From Chenopodium formosanum (taxonomy: Eukaryota; Streptophyta; Magnoliopsida; Caryophyllales; Amaranthaceae), in assembly GCA_024500155.1 (NCBI GenBank), contig CM044867.1:26361632-26425631 (forward strand): a DNA stretch of 64,000 bases, given 5' to 3'. A program made the translations under genes and the position numbers. The notes under the pieces were generated by a model. That model worked only from the letters and a program-made list of their open reading frames with translations, was not told where the DNA came from and ran no database searches. Shown here one piece after another: positions 34,114 to 45,705 of the stretch; position 1 is the first letter of the stretch, and the number at the start of each line of letters is the position of its first letter.

Positions 34114-34386
34114 GATGGTAAGAAATGTGTTGCAAAGGAGCTAGTGGAAGAAATTGATGTGGAGAACAAGTTAGTGAGATTCAAAATCATAGAGGGAGTT
34201 CTTCTAAATGAGTATAAGAGCTTCATTATCATTTTACAAGTGATTTCTAAGGATCAAATCACTGCTGTAAAGTAGTGGACAGTTTTGTATGAGAAGATGC
34301 ATGATAAAGGGCACTACCCTACCAATGTAATGGACTTTTTCATTGGAATGACTAGAGATATTGAGGCTCATCACCTCAAAGCATAA
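34114..34386 (+). pseudogene. MLP/Bet v 1-family gene fragment (second exon) with a premature stop
   Basis: Conceptual translation starts DGKKCVAKELVEEIDVENKL right after an AG and ends DIEAHHLKA before TAA. This matches the second exon of major-latex-protein-like genes (VRFKIIEG, EYKSF, WTVLYEKMHD, YPTNVMDFFIG motifs). A TAG at 34273-34275 interrupts it before the WTVLYEK block; the frame is otherwise intact over 90 codons. No first exon is found upstream. Known: MLPs are small cytosolic ligand-binding proteins. Inference: a dead copy separated from its first exon. Confidence 0.85.
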
Positions 34387-34480
34387 TTAATTAGCAACCG
34401 ATGAGGGGCACGCGCATCGCGCTACTTTTAATGAATGTATGAGTTTATGATCTTCATCTATTATCTTAAATAAATTGAGA

Positions 34481-34569
34481 GTGTGGGATAGCTCAAGTGG
34501 TTAGAGCTTCCCTCTCGATTCCAGGAGATCGATTCTCACTCCCGCCCTTGTGGCTCTCTTAACACCAAA
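34481..34569 (+). mobile_element. tRNA-related SINE-like copy (plus)
   Basis: Contains a box A-like GGATAGCTCAAGTGG and a box B-like GATCGATTC about 45 bp apart, and ends in AACACCAAAAAAAAA. A related copy lies inverted at 35756-35850. The fold-back element at 34579 is inserted at its A-rich end. It does not fold as an intact tRNA. Confidence 0.5.
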
Positions 34570-34578
34570 AAAAAATTA

Positions 34579-35439
34579 GGAAAATTTGATAATTACCACC
34601 AACTATTGTTGCCAAAATTGAAAATACCACCTCAAGTTTTTTTTTTTTTTAAATTTTACCACCTAGTTTTTTCCAAAAGTTTTCAAATTCTCACCTTCTG
34701 TGCGACATGACGTCATCATGCCGATTTCCCTCTTTCTTCCCACGATTTCCTTCCAATTTCATCTTTAAATTTGATTCCAAATACAAAAATTTCGCAAATT
34801 AGGTTATAATTGCTACAATCTAACCTACAACGAACTGAATTAAGTAGTTTAATTAGGGTTTGGGTAATCAATTTGGGGGTTTTTGCTCAATTCAAAAAAT
34901 TACGGTTTATGAATTGATTAATTGGACAATTAAACATGTAAACCCTAATTATATATGTAATTGGGGCGAAAACACTAACATTTTATGAATTACATGTTTA
35001 ATTGCCCATTTAAATTATGTTTTTACCCTAATTACATGTTTAATTGTCAAGTTATTCACCCAATTAATGAATTCCTAAACCTTAATTTTTCGAATTTAGC
35101 AAACCCCCCAAATTAATTACCCAAACCCTAATTAAACTACTCTATTTAGTTCGTTGTAGGTTAGATTGTAGAAATTATAGCCTAATTTGCGAAATTTTTG
35201 TATTTGAAATCAAATTTGAGAGATGAAATTGTAAGAAGGGAGTAGAACAACAGGGGAAATCGAGGGAAGAAAAAGGGAAAACGAAAGTGTGGGTCCCATG
35301 ATGACGTCAAGCGGCAAAAAGGTGGGAATTTGAAAACTTTTGGAAAAAACTAGGTGGTAAAATTTTTTTTAAAAAAAAAAACTTGAGGTGGTATTTTCAA
35401 TTTTGGCAACAATAGTTGGTGGTAATTATCAAATTTTCC
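34579..35439. mobile_element. Long fold-back (MULE-type) element with 9-bp target duplication
   Basis: The two halves are inverted copies of each other for roughly 400 bp per arm. Both ends read GGAAAATTTGATAATTACCA and continue closely, including ATTACGGTT/ATTAAGGTT words near the centre. It is flanked by AAAAAATTA at 34570-34578 and 35440-35448. Nine-base duplication and very long arms suit a non-autonomous MULE. A transcript across it would form a long hairpin. The GGAAAATTTG end is shared with the element at 51740-53594. Confidence 0.85.
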
Positions 35440-35755
35440 AAAAAATTATCTGAAATAATTTTATGATTGCAGAAATTAGGATGTGTTCCGATGAGAGGTG
35501 TGCGTCTATTATTTAAGAGTGCTCGATAAATTTATGTATGACTATGAATGTATTTCTTCATCTTTCCTTCAAGTTGTTGATTTGTTTGAGACTCCCTCCA
35601 TCCTTTATTTTTTTTTTATTTTTTTTTGAAGACCCCTCCATCCTTTATTATTTTGCTCCATGATAGTAATGTTATTTTATTATTAATTAATTTTGTGGTT
35701 GGAAGAAATTGATGAGAGAAAAAAGTGGTGGGGTTTATTGGGTGGTTGTTTTTGG

Positions 35756-35850
35756 TGTTTAGAGAGCCACAAAGGCGGGAGTGAGAATTGATCCCAAAAT
35801 TTTCTGAAATTGGAAGAGAGCTCTAACCACTTGATTGTGAGAGTAAAGTT
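35756..35850 (-). mobile_element. tRNA-related SINE-like copy (minus)
   Basis: On the minus strand ATCAAGTGGTTAGAGCTCTC is followed by GATCAATTCTCACTCCCGCC and TGGCTCTCTAAACACCAAA, aligning with the copy at 34481-34569. The two copies are inverted relative to each other around the fold-back element. Confidence 0.5.
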
Positions 35851-36104
35851 TAGTCACATATGTTTGAAAATCGAATGGGACCAAAGAGACTAAATAAAAA
35901 GAAAATAGGGACAAAAAATAAAGAATATAGGGACTATAAATCACCGTCATAGTTTGACTATCATTAAAATATACCCCTCATTTTCAACATTATAGTTCTC
36001 ATTTCTCATTTTTTTTACAGCAATTAAGGAATATAGGAAAAGGAATGTGTAAAAGTAAATAAAAATTTGTAAAAGAACAATTCAAGACAATTTTTTTTTT
36101 TATT

Positions 36105-36300
36105 GGAAAAATACACCAGCAATAATCTCTAAGATACACAAAATTTGTTTATCACATGACATTTTTGTAAATAAATCAACAACTTTTTCAATAAAAGTGG
36201 ATCTTACGGTGAGGATGACGGGATAAAGTTGTTAATTTATTTATCAAAATACCATGTGATAAACAAATTTTGTTTATCCCAGAGATTAACTGGGGCTTCC
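36105..36300. mobile_element. Inverted-repeat MITE
   Basis: Arms of about 80 bp: GGAAAAATACACCAGCAATA at the left and GGAAGCCCCAGTTAATCTCT from the right, both followed by ...AAAATTTGTTTATCACATG. Non-coding. Confidence 0.75.
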
Positions 36301-36529
36301 TAAAAAGGGAAAAAGTAAGGTAATTTATATGAGAATTTAAAAACTGAAAGTATTCTAGTCATTTTAAGTTATTTAAAATAAAATGAAAATGATATTTTGA
36401 GACGTCTAAATTGAAATATGAAGTATGAGAATTACATCATGAGACAGAGGGTATTTAAAATGAAATCGCAAACCAATTTGCAAGATTTGCAATATACATT
36501 TATTGATGTTGTTTGGTTAGGGTTTAGGC

Positions 36530-36570
36530 CATCTGGCATGTAATGTAAAAAAATTTACATACACCAGATG
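36530..36570 (+). other. Short hairpin upstream of the PPR gene
   Basis: CATCTGG...ATGTAAA and TTTACAT...CCAGATG form a nearly perfect 40-bp stem-loop about 215 bp before the PPR start codon. It may be a tiny MITE remnant or a regulatory structure; no function is evident. Confidence 0.5.
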
Positions 36571-36784
36571 CACCTAAAAATATACTACGTATTATTTTAT
36601 ACTCATTTAATTTTTAAAATGAGGGAAAAAAAAAACAAATGAGTAACAAAACTACCTATCTACGTACACACAGACATAGAGTCACACAGATGTTATGACA
36701 CTCGTGCTTAGCATATCTGCATATCACCTCAATCAAATTATGCAAACATTTCCCACCAAATTCACATAAATTCAAATTCGTGTT

Positions 36785-38512
36785 ATGAGTCAGAAAAAAA
36801 CTTGGGTTTTCTTGGGGAAGATGAGTTTTTGGCTATCTAAGACAACCAATTTCTGCTGGATTATTCCTGATCATATAACATACCAAAGATTACACAGGGT
36901 TCCTCGGTTTTTCGGAACGATTTCATATTCGAATGTAACTATGTGTACAAAGATGATCACTAGTCATTCTAAATGTGGTAGGCTAAATGATGCACTCCAC
37001 CTGTTTGATCAAATGCCTGTTAGAGATACCATTACTTGGAATTCAATTGTTAAAGGGTGTTTAGATTGTGGTAATTTGAGCATTGCTCGGAAGCTATTCG
37101 ATGAAATGCCTGAGAGAAATGTTATTTCTTGGACGACGATGATTAGTGGGTATATGCGATTTGGGTATGTAGAGTTTGCTGAAAGATTGTTCAAAGAAAT
37201 GCCTTTTAAGGATGTTGCTGTTTGGAATTCTATGGTTCATGGTTATTTTAGCAATGGTCAAGTTGGTGAGGCTGGTAAGGTGTTTGAAGAGATGCCCTGT
37301 AGGAATGTTATTTCGTGGACTTCGATGATTAGTGGGCTTGATCAAGTTGGGAGAAGTGTTGATGCCTTGAGAGTATTTAAGCGAATGGTCGGTGATGGGA
37401 TCGAGCCCTCTGCATCAGCAAGTATATTTCCTTGTCTGATAACAGCTTGTGCCAATTCAAGGGATATTGAGCTTGGTACACAGATTCATGCGCGTATTGT
37501 GAAGCTGGGGTGTGTGGATGAAGAGTATATAACCTCTTCTTTTATCACATTTTACGCGAATTGTAAGCAACCAGAAAATTCTAGCAAGATCTTTAGGGAA
37601 TATGTGCATGAGAGCGTGGTTGTGTGGACTTCCCTCTTAACGGGATATAATTTGAATTCGATGCATAAAGATTCACTGACAGTATTTACTGACATGATCA
37701 AATTGGGGATTTTACCTAATGAGTCTTCTTTCACTAGTACATTGAATTCTTGCTGTGCACTCATGTCTCTTGATATAGGACAAATTGTTCACGCAGAAGC
37801 TATTAAGCTGGGATTTGAGGCTTCTGCATTTGTGGGGAATTCGCTTGTTACATTGTATTCTAAATGTGGGGGCATTCTAGATGCAATAAAAGCATTTGAA
37901 GGAATAGAAGTGAAAAACCTTGTATCCTGGAACTCAATCATTGTTGGGAGTGCACAGCATGGATGTGCTAATTGGGTGTTTATGTTGTTTGCACAGATTC
38001 TACGTGCAGGGGTTGAACCTGATGAAATCACTTTCACTGGGTTGCTGAATGCTGCTAGTCATTCTGGAGTGTTCCTGAAAGGGGAGCGGTTTTTCCAGTT
38101 TTTCTCCAAGTATACTTTGATAAAAATGAATGTTCAGCATTATGCTTGCATGGTGGATATCATGTGCCGATCTGGGGAACTAGAAAAAGCAGAAGACTTT
38201 ATCAAGAATATGCCAATTAAACCAAATTCTCTGGTTCTGTTAAATCTACTTAATGCATGTAGAACACCCTCTTATATTGAAATAGCTGAAAGAGTGTCAA
38301 AGTACATACTTGATCTAGACCCACATTGCAGTGCAGCTTACACTTTATTATCAAATCTCTATGCTTCAGCTGGAAGATGGAATGACGTCTCAAGAGTAAG
38401 ATCACAGATGAAAAGAAGAAAACTTGCAAAACAAGAAGGATCAAGCTGGTTAAATCAGCATGGCGGGCATCCTGATATCCTATCTGGAAACGTATCCCAT
38501 CCTCCCATTTAA
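36785..38512 (+). CDS. PLS-class pentatricopeptide repeat protein, 575 aa
   Basis: Single exon, as usual for PPR genes. The N-terminal 45 residues are a plausible organelle-targeting stretch; Met13 (36821) is an alternative start. From about residue 50 there are tandem PPR units with signature words such as TWNSIVKGCLDCGNLSIARK, VISWTTMISGYM and NLVSWNSIIVGSAQHG, alternating P, L and S types. They end in an E-type region (CRTPSYIEIAERVSKYILDL, YTLLSNLYASAGRW, GSSWLNQHGGHPDILSGN). Known: such proteins bind organelle RNA and many PLS members specify C-to-U editing sites. The protein stops shortly after the E+ start and has no DYW deaminase, so it would need a partner for editing. The frame is intact. 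Confidence 0.93.
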   Translation: MSQKKTWVFLGKMSFWLSKTTNFCWIIPDHITYQRLHRVPRFFGTISYSNVTMCTKMITSHSKCGRLNDALHLFDQMPVRDTITWNSIVKGCLDCGNLSIARKLFDEMPERNVISWTTMISGYMRFGYVEFAERLFKEMPFKDVAVWNSMVHGYFSNGQVGEAGKVFEEMPCRNVISWTSMISGLDQVGRSVDALRVFKRMVGDGIEPSASASIFPCLITACANSRDIELGTQIHARIVKLGCVDEEYITSSFITFYANCKQPENSSKIFREYVHESVVVWTSLLTGYNLNSMHKDSLTVFTDMIKLGILPNESSFTSTLNSCCALMSLDIGQIVHAEAIKLGFEASAFVGNSLVTLYSKCGGILDAIKAFEGIEVKNLVSWNSIIVGSAQHGCANWVFMLFAQILRAGVEPDEITFTGLLNAASHSGVFLKGERFFQFFSKYTLIKMNVQHYACMVDIMCRSGELEKAEDFIKNMPIKPNSLVLLNLLNACRTPSYIEIAERVSKYILDLDPHCSAAYTLLSNLYASAGRWNDVSRVRSQMKRRKLAKQEGSSWLNQHGGHPDILSGNVSHPPI

Positions 38513-39926
38513 AATATCACTAAAAATCTACTGTTTGGTATAAAGATTGCAAAAATAATTTTAAGTCTGATAAAGAGCTGAATGTGGGATGTGGTATTAC
38601 CTATCTATAATGAGGATTTATCAAAAAGGTTTATCTGCTAAGTCCTGCATTGGTAAAGGTAAGATTGCTTACATTTTGACCTCCTCATCAGAATCCTGCA
38701 GACTTGCTTATGTAGTTACTGTTGTTTGTACTCCTTTATAGTATATTCTGAGGCTGGTTATTGGATTCCTTACAAGTTAAGAGTAGTCTATCACTTAAAT
38801 AGAATTTTAAATCTTAATGTATGCATTGATGCTTCTAACTTTCTAAGAAACATGAAATTGGTCACAGGGACAATGATCATTGTAAGACATTACAGGCATT
38901 TTCCTTTCTTCATGATTTGAGATTTGTTGTTCAGCAATTTATAGTGGTGGTTTAAACTCGCTATGTTTTTTTTTGGTATCTTCTAATTTGATGCGCACTT
39001 CTAGATTAAAGGTCCACTACCCAAATACAACATGCCGGACTTCAAAGAGTGAAACAGGTTTTCTCAAGATAGTGTAGATATGTCTTGGACACCTGTAAAA
39101 CCGTTTATAACCTTCAAGCTTTCCTTACAGCCCTATGGCCAATCTTGAAAAAGTTCAAATGTGCATACAGCATTGTTGCTGATAAAAACCACTTCAGGCG
39201 TTAGCTATTGATGGAAAAGGAAAGTGAGACTTGTTGATCCTTATTTTAGCATACCATGAAATTAACCCTTAGAAAAGGATAACTAAAGAGTAGAGATGTG
39301 CTATAGTAGTTCGAGTCAGCCAGCCTGCTTGCTGCTGAACCTATTTCAAAAGCTTTGAGTTGGATACTTGATATCCAATTCCCACGCTTTGAAGTATGTC
39401 ATCTGCTTCGTGCTAGACATATTTTTATGTTCTTGAGTCTATTGACAACATTGACAAGTGCTTCATCCAATATGTTGCTTGCAGTATATACCTCGAGTGG
39501 TAACAATCATATGTCCTAATATGCACTGGCCGTCCTCTAGATCCTTACTCTATGAGATTTAATGTTGACAGGGGATTAGCACCGTACTGCTCATAAGCTG
39601 ACAACAATGTTGCTTATCATTTTTAAATATTTTTTCAGGAACTTACTCCTAGTTCAATTGTAGCCTTTACCTTTCCATGATTGTCAGAGACCTTTTCTAC
39701 TAATTCATGGCAACAATAGATTTGGATGTCAGAGTTAGGGAAGCTGTACATTATACTGCCATTGTCCTGTCACTTTTATTAAACTTAACATGATTCAAGA
39801 GCATCTTATGATTTTATTCCTCTGAGATATATGAAATTACTCCTGGCTTGCTACTTAAGTAGAGAATGCTTCTGCTGTCTTAGTAATATATTCTCTGAAA
39901 TGTTAGATATCCCTTGTTTCTTGCAG
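38513..39926. other. Downstream DNA of the PPR gene, no clear coding sequence
   Basis: T-rich, intron-like or 3' UTR-like sequence. No family recognised. It may contain upstream exons of the gene whose two last exons lie at 39927-40896. Confidence 0.4.
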
Positions 39927-40896
39927 GTTAAATGAGTTAACCAATTCTCAACGAACTAGTGAAACTGCCATTGCAGAAGCAGGAACACTGCATACTGTGA
40001 TGATTGCTGCTGAACTTTGTCAGAAGGTTAGCCTTCTGCATTGTCACTGTTGATTGGCCATTTAACATTAAATAGTCTCCAAAGAAGCCTAGGTAATGAT
40101 TTATCCTTTTTCAACAAACTATAGATTTGATGACATATTGTAACACAATCTAGGAATTTGTGGTGTAGTAGCAAAAGATATGGGAGAGTAACATGATATC
40201 ATGGCCATTATATAGTGTTAAGTGTCAAAGTTTAGAACTGCATCACTGTCATATTGTTATGGGATTGATGGGTATTTGTACCTCGTTAGATGAAAAAAGA
40301 GATATTAATGCAGAAATTCTATAAAGGAAAATTTTGATTTAAGGGGAAGACAGCTTCATGAAGACTGATAATGATCAGATTTCAGTGATTTTTACTGTAC
40401 TGGCAGTAACCTAGTGAATAAGGTGCAGTCTATATCTTATCGCGGCCTTAGAAATGTAATATCAAATATTCAAGCCCCTTTTCTCTTTGCATCATCGTCT
40501 TGGATATCATTTCTGGATGTTGTAGTTATCATTAACCTGGTTTCTACACTATTGCTGTTCTTTTCAACTCCATGATGTACAACATCAGCATAAGTTAGCT
40601 CCCCAATACCCCCACCCCCATTGATTTGGCTACCTTCTACTTTAAGTTCTAGCTAACTTCTGTTTTTTAGATAAAAAGTGTCTAGTCTAACGATCTTGCT
40701 TAACGTTTGCATGCAGGCAGTGCAAATATCCCCAGAAAATCCACGTTTCAACAGAAATTTATCCCACTTCCAAGTTTCATTGTTTAAGAATCTTCTTCCT
40801 GCTGGTGATAAATACACTCCACGAGTTCAATGCATAAAGGGCCAAACAGGGGTGATTTTGAAATGTTACCAAACTACCAATAGGAAAAAAAAATGA
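39927..40896 (+). CDS. Last two exons of an unrecognised gene
   Basis: Exon 39927-40026 is bounded by TTCTTGCAG and GTTAGC and encodes LNELTNSQRTSETAIAEAGT and onward to ELCQK. Exon 40717-40896 follows TTTGCATGCAG and encodes AVQISPENPRFNRNLSHFQV and onward to the stop after NRKKK. The phases agree (0 at the junction), which is unlikely by chance. I do not recognise the protein. The upstream exon, which must donate two bases of a split codon, was not found. It may be the remnant of a truncated gene or the 3' part of a longer gene overlapping the PPR 3' region. Confidence 0.4.
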
Positions 40897-41096
40897 AGAA
40901 GCAACAGCATCACTGTGAGACAGCAACAAGTTTGGCATTAATAAACTACCAAACAAGTTTTATAAGGTGATTTCTGGCAAATTTTCCTATAATAATTGAG
41001 ATACATTAACAAGATAACAGTGTTGTTCATAAGGGTTTAGTGACTAATATATAAGTCACTGGATAAAATACAAGCTAATGGCTATATTCTTAAAAT

Positions 41097-41099
<3 letters not shown>

Positions 41100-41140
<41 letters not shown>
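41100..41140. repeat. TA microsatellite
   Basis: About 20 TA units, just downstream of the LRR receptor-like gene. Confidence 0.9.
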
Positions 41141-41143
<3 letters not shown>

Positions 41144-41172
41144 GCCAGGCCAGTGTTACAAGTGCAGATTCT

Positions 41173-44100
41173 TTAGTTTCTCCTGAGCCTTAGTGGTGGT
41201 GATCTCTTCACTCTTGTCTTTGATCTCCCTCTTCTTCCAAAAGTCTCCATAAACCAATCATGATGAGGATCAACTACGTATATTTTGCCAATGACATAAC
41301 CTATTATCATCCCACTTATACACCCTAATGATCTGATGATCCAATCAATCAGCTCAGTATCCTCTTCAATCGCCTCATCATCTGTTAACTGTTGTGGTGT
41401 GGAGTCTTTCTCACATTTCTCAGACAATGGAGCCCCGCATAATGCCAAGTTTCCAGTATATGAGTTGTTGTCAAAAGTATTGAATTGTTCTCCACTAGGA
41501 ATTGGTCCAATAAGACGATTGTGAGAAACATTAAATACCCCTAGAAAGGTTAGCCTTGACAACTCTTGAGGAATCACTCCTGAAAGCATGTTTTGAGAAA
41601 GGTCTAAGGACTCAAGGTCTGTGATGTTGGCCAAAGAAGATGGGATACCACCAATAAGATTGTTGTTGGACAAATTAAGCGCTTGAAGTCCTCTAAGATT
41701 CCCTATGATTTTAGGGATTTTACCACTGAACTTGTTGCTCGAAAAATCAACTACTCGCAAAACAGTCAATATCCTTGTATACTGTGTTTCGCTCCCCTTA
41801 TTTGTTATGGTGATACTATAATTGTATTTTTCTTCAACAATATCGATGCCTTCAGGTAAAACAACACCTATTCTAAAATTAGAGTTGGATGCACTAGGCA
41901 TGGCTTCTGTTGAGATTTCCATTGCAAGCCAACTCTGAACATATCTTGATGGTAAGTTGCCAATGTGAAAATTATTAGATAGATCAATTATACGCAAATT
42001 ATGGAAATCACAATTGGGCAAAGGGCTTGAAATCCCCCCATGGAAGTTGTTATGCCTTAGGACCAGAACCTGTAAGTTCGGAAGACATCCTAACCATGAT
42101 GGAAAAGTGTCATTAATATGATTACTTCCGACATCGAGTACCTCAAGAAACATACAGTTGACTAATGACTTCGGAAGCTTGCCCTTAAATTGATTTTGGC
42201 TTAAATTAATCATGTTCAGTTTACATGACCTTGAGAACGTTTGAGGAATGACGCCACTAAAGTTATTGCCTTTTACATTCAGAACTTGCATAGAACCACT
42301 AAGTTGATCACCAATGCAGCTTGGAATCTGGCCTGTAAGATTGTTTTCGGATATATCAAGATAGATCAAAGAAGGAACATGGCAAATTTGTTTCGGGAAA
42401 ACTCCATTGATTCGATTATTTGACACTTTATAAACTTGCATGGAACTCGGGGGAGACGGAAGTGTCCCTTGCAGTTTGTTATTATTGAGATTTAAGCTTT
42501 TTAAGTTATTCCATGGCAGAAAAACTTGAGGATGTTCAAAACTTGTTAGAAGATTGTAAGAAATGTCTAATAAAAAGAGACTATTTCTAGTTACTTTCAC
42601 AAACCATTGTGGAATAGCTCCAGTGATGCTGTTCTCTGCAAGGGACAGTATTTGTAGCTTGTCTTGATAACGCAAGAAATCAGGGAACTTAGTCAAGTTA
42701 CATGATTCAAGAATCAAAACATGTAACTTCAAAAGAGATGAATTGGTGCTTAGACTTGGTGGAAATGTTAAACTAACACCAGACAAATATAGTTGTCGCA
42801 ATTGTGGGAGATCCAAAAATGAATCAAACATGGAAACCGAGCCACTCAAAGACAATTTTAATGTGGTGAGATTAATAAGTTCCGAAAACCAGGGTGGGAT
42901 TGGACCTTGCAACTGATTACCAGATAGGTCTAAGCCTATCAATTGAGTCATGTTCATTAACCATCTTGGCAGTTGGCCTGTTAATTGGTTTTGACTAAGA
43001 TCTAAATCTTGGAGCCTAGTAAGGTTTGACAATGCTGGAAGGATGTCGTTGCCTAAATTCATACGGCCAAGGCCTAAGGAACCGAGTGAGTTTAATTTAG
43101 GCAACCAAGATTTCAATACTTCAGAGTTAACATTCATCATGTTTGAAAGACCCAGAGAATAAAGACGAGTATGGTTCATGATAGAGTAAGGGAGAGGACC
43201 ACTAAAATCATTGTTTCCGAGATTCAGATTAGTGAGGTTTGTCAAGTTACCTATTGAAGACGGAATTTGTCCAGAAAATTTGCATTCTCCGAGATCCAGA
43301 ATAGTCAAAGAACCAAGATTTCCAAGGGAAGCTGGCAACTCTCCTGAAAATTTTGTTTCAGCAACAGATAAATAAGTAAGACGGCTACTCGAATGAAATT
43401 CAGGGAGATAACCTCTTAAGTCAAGATTCATGTACACTGAAACAACTTCTAAGTTTGGTAGTTGGAATATATTTGGTGGGAAATCACCAAATAGATTGCA
43501 GTCATTGAGGGAGATAGCTTTTAAAGAAGTTCGGTTGCTTAAGACTAGGGGCACGGCAGATGATAAATCAACCTGTGATAGGCTAAGTTCGGTTAGATAA
43601 GACAATTCATAAACCAACTTCTCTAGACTCAAATCTTTAAGTTTCAAATTCAAATTTTGATTGACACCTGAAGGATCTCCACTACCGGATAGATCAAGAA
43701 CAGAGAGATTAGACAGTGTTGAAATTTCGGGTGGAATTTGACCACTGAAAACTGAAAATGAGAGATCAAGTTGTGTGAGCTTGTATAGACGACCAATGTC
43801 AGAAGGGATTTGAGAATAGTTGAAGTTATTATATGAAAGATCAAGCACTCGGAGATGATTAAGGCTAAAGAGGGTGCTGTTGTGAGGGAAGGTGCCGTAA
43901 AGGCAGCTGTTACTAAGCTCGAGGCCAATCACATGACCCGTCTCCTTGTCACACATGACACCATCCCACTAACAACAGTCCCTGCTATCAGTTGCATTAT
44001 CTGATTCATTTTGCCATGATTTCACCTTTGGATATGCAACTGTGGTGGAAGGTGCTGCAGAGCAATCAAGAAGAAAGCTTTGCTTAAAATTAAGCAATGC

Positions 44101-44238
44101 AATCTTCTCTTGATCATGGCAAAGTGGTTTCGATTGCTGCAAGGAAGGCAGGTTAGAATTAGCAAGCACGAAGAAATTGAAAACGAGTATTGAAAAACAG
44201 AATACAAATATGAATGTAGTAAACCATTGAAAACCCAT
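41173..44238 (-). pseudogene. LRR receptor-like protein (Cf-9 class) with one nonsense codon
   Basis: A frame of 1022 codons including the final stop, from ATG at 44238, broken only by TAG at 43969-43971 (codon 90), between DSRDCC and WDGVMC. Signal peptide about residues 1-30; LRR N-terminal cap (CHDQEKIALLNFKQSF ... CC-WDGV); a long run of extracellular LRRs of the LxxLxLxxNxLxGxIP type; an island region near KYNYSITITNKGSETQ; C-terminal LRRs; cap GNLALCGAPLSEKCE; acidic juxtamembrane stretch; one membrane helix (SLGCISGMIIGYVIGKIYVV); and a short basic tail without kinase. Known: such RLPs sense apoplastic pathogen or developmental signals with SOBIR1-type kinases. The stop would remove everything after the cap unless read through; the rest being clean suggests a recent loss or a polymorphism. 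Confidence 0.9.
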
Positions 44239-44591
44239 GTTTGATATTTGTTTATAATTTTGTGAAGGACTTGTTTTTGACAAGCAGCAAAAAAGATGAG
44301 AACTGCTTTTAATATGAAGTAATAGAGTCACCTATATAGTTAGGGTGATACACAAAGAAAAATACATCCTTAGTGTTTACTGTCCTAATCTTTGGACCTT
44401 TCAACAATGAGAAATATGGACCAATAAGATTGAATTTGCTGTGTTGAATTTTCAACTCTAAGAATTTGAACCAAGAAGATTTTTTGTTTTTTTTTTCATC
44501 CTTGAGAAAATTGAGCCAGGAAGATTTTTTTGTGTTATAATTTCAACCATAAGAAAATTGGACCAAGAAGATAAGAACAAGTAGAATTTAA
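44239..44591. other. Promoter side of the LRR receptor-like gene
   Basis: AT-rich with three similar stretches containing 'ccaagaagatttttt', 'ccaggaagatttttt' and 'ccaagaagataagaa' after a TTTCAAC-like word at 44470-44575, a small degenerate repeat. No coding sequence. Confidence 0.4.
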
Positions 44592-44596
44592 CTAAC

Positions 44597-45557
44597 TGAT
44601 GTGGATTCCAATCCCTTGTTTTGTTAAGTTTTTAGAAAACCCATAACCTTGAAATAAAGATCCAACCTTGAATGATTTTTGTAAGATTGAATACAAACGA
44701 ACCGATATTTTTCCTCACAAGACCACTCCTGAAACTTATGATTCGAATCCTCAAATTAATTAACCCACTCTTGGACGCTAATTATTTTGATATTAAACGC
44801 TTAGCCTACTCCTAAACACTAAGTTTGTAATGTTCTAATCTTCAACCAAATCCTTGAATTGAAAACTAGCAAGAAAACGTTTAAGCAAAGCTAAACAATA
44901 TATATTGAAATTAATCTGATTTTTCTATTTCATGTCATGTCTCTAAGTGCCACGAAATTCCCCTATTTATAGACTAAAAATAACCTAATTCCATCCTTAC
45001 AAGGATTAGGACAAAACCCTAACCTTGCCCCCCAAGTATCCTAACTAGAATAGAAAACTACTTCTAATTAGAACAAGAAAACTAATCCTAAATAAACTCT
45101 AATTAACTAAAAACTTTCCTAACAACCTTAGGAAGTTTATAGCAATTAAATAATAGAAAATAAACCTTATCCTAAGTGCTTAAACCATGAAAAACCCTCT
45201 CAAGTGAAAGGTAAAATTCTGGAAGCAAAAACTCAGAAAAAAAAACTATGGAAAATCTTCCATTTCAACTTGACGTCGTCACAACACCTCACGCGCCGAC
45301 TCTGGTTGAAGCTGGGTTCAAGGTGGTTCCGGGAAGGTGGCGCGTGGCCCTTGGAGTGGCGCGTGGTCTTCACAATCGCCGTCGGAAGTAAACCGCTCCA
45401 TTTCCTCTTCCTTGATTATAAGCTTCCTTCTTTCCCAATTGATCTATTGGAACTTTCCTTGTTTAGTTCTTTATTTGGGCAGCCTATGATGAAGCTATTT
45501 GGACCTTCAAAAAGTGTCTTGGCCCCTTCAAAAGAATTAGCCTCTTGATTTACATTC
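44597..45557 (-). repeat. 3' LTR of the Ty3/gypsy element
   Basis: About 960 bp, parallel to 49412-50362 along its whole length. Its inner edge has ATTTACATTC where the other copy has ATTCACATCA. The polypurine tract lies immediately beside it. Confidence 0.88.
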
Positions 45558-45705
45558 TCCCCTTCTTCAAAAGAATTTGCCCTCAAATTCACATATTCAA
45601 AACAAGTAGTTTAGAGATTCTCAATGTTATATGTAGGATCTTCATCACCATTTTCACTAGACAAGTCTTCTTTGTACCATCCATCTTCATAAGTGTCATC
45701 TTCTT

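Noticed and set aside
34481..34569. Possible tRNA gene
   Set aside because: Box A and box B words are present, but no acceptor stem or anticodon arm forms, and an inverted diverged copy nearby points to a SINE.
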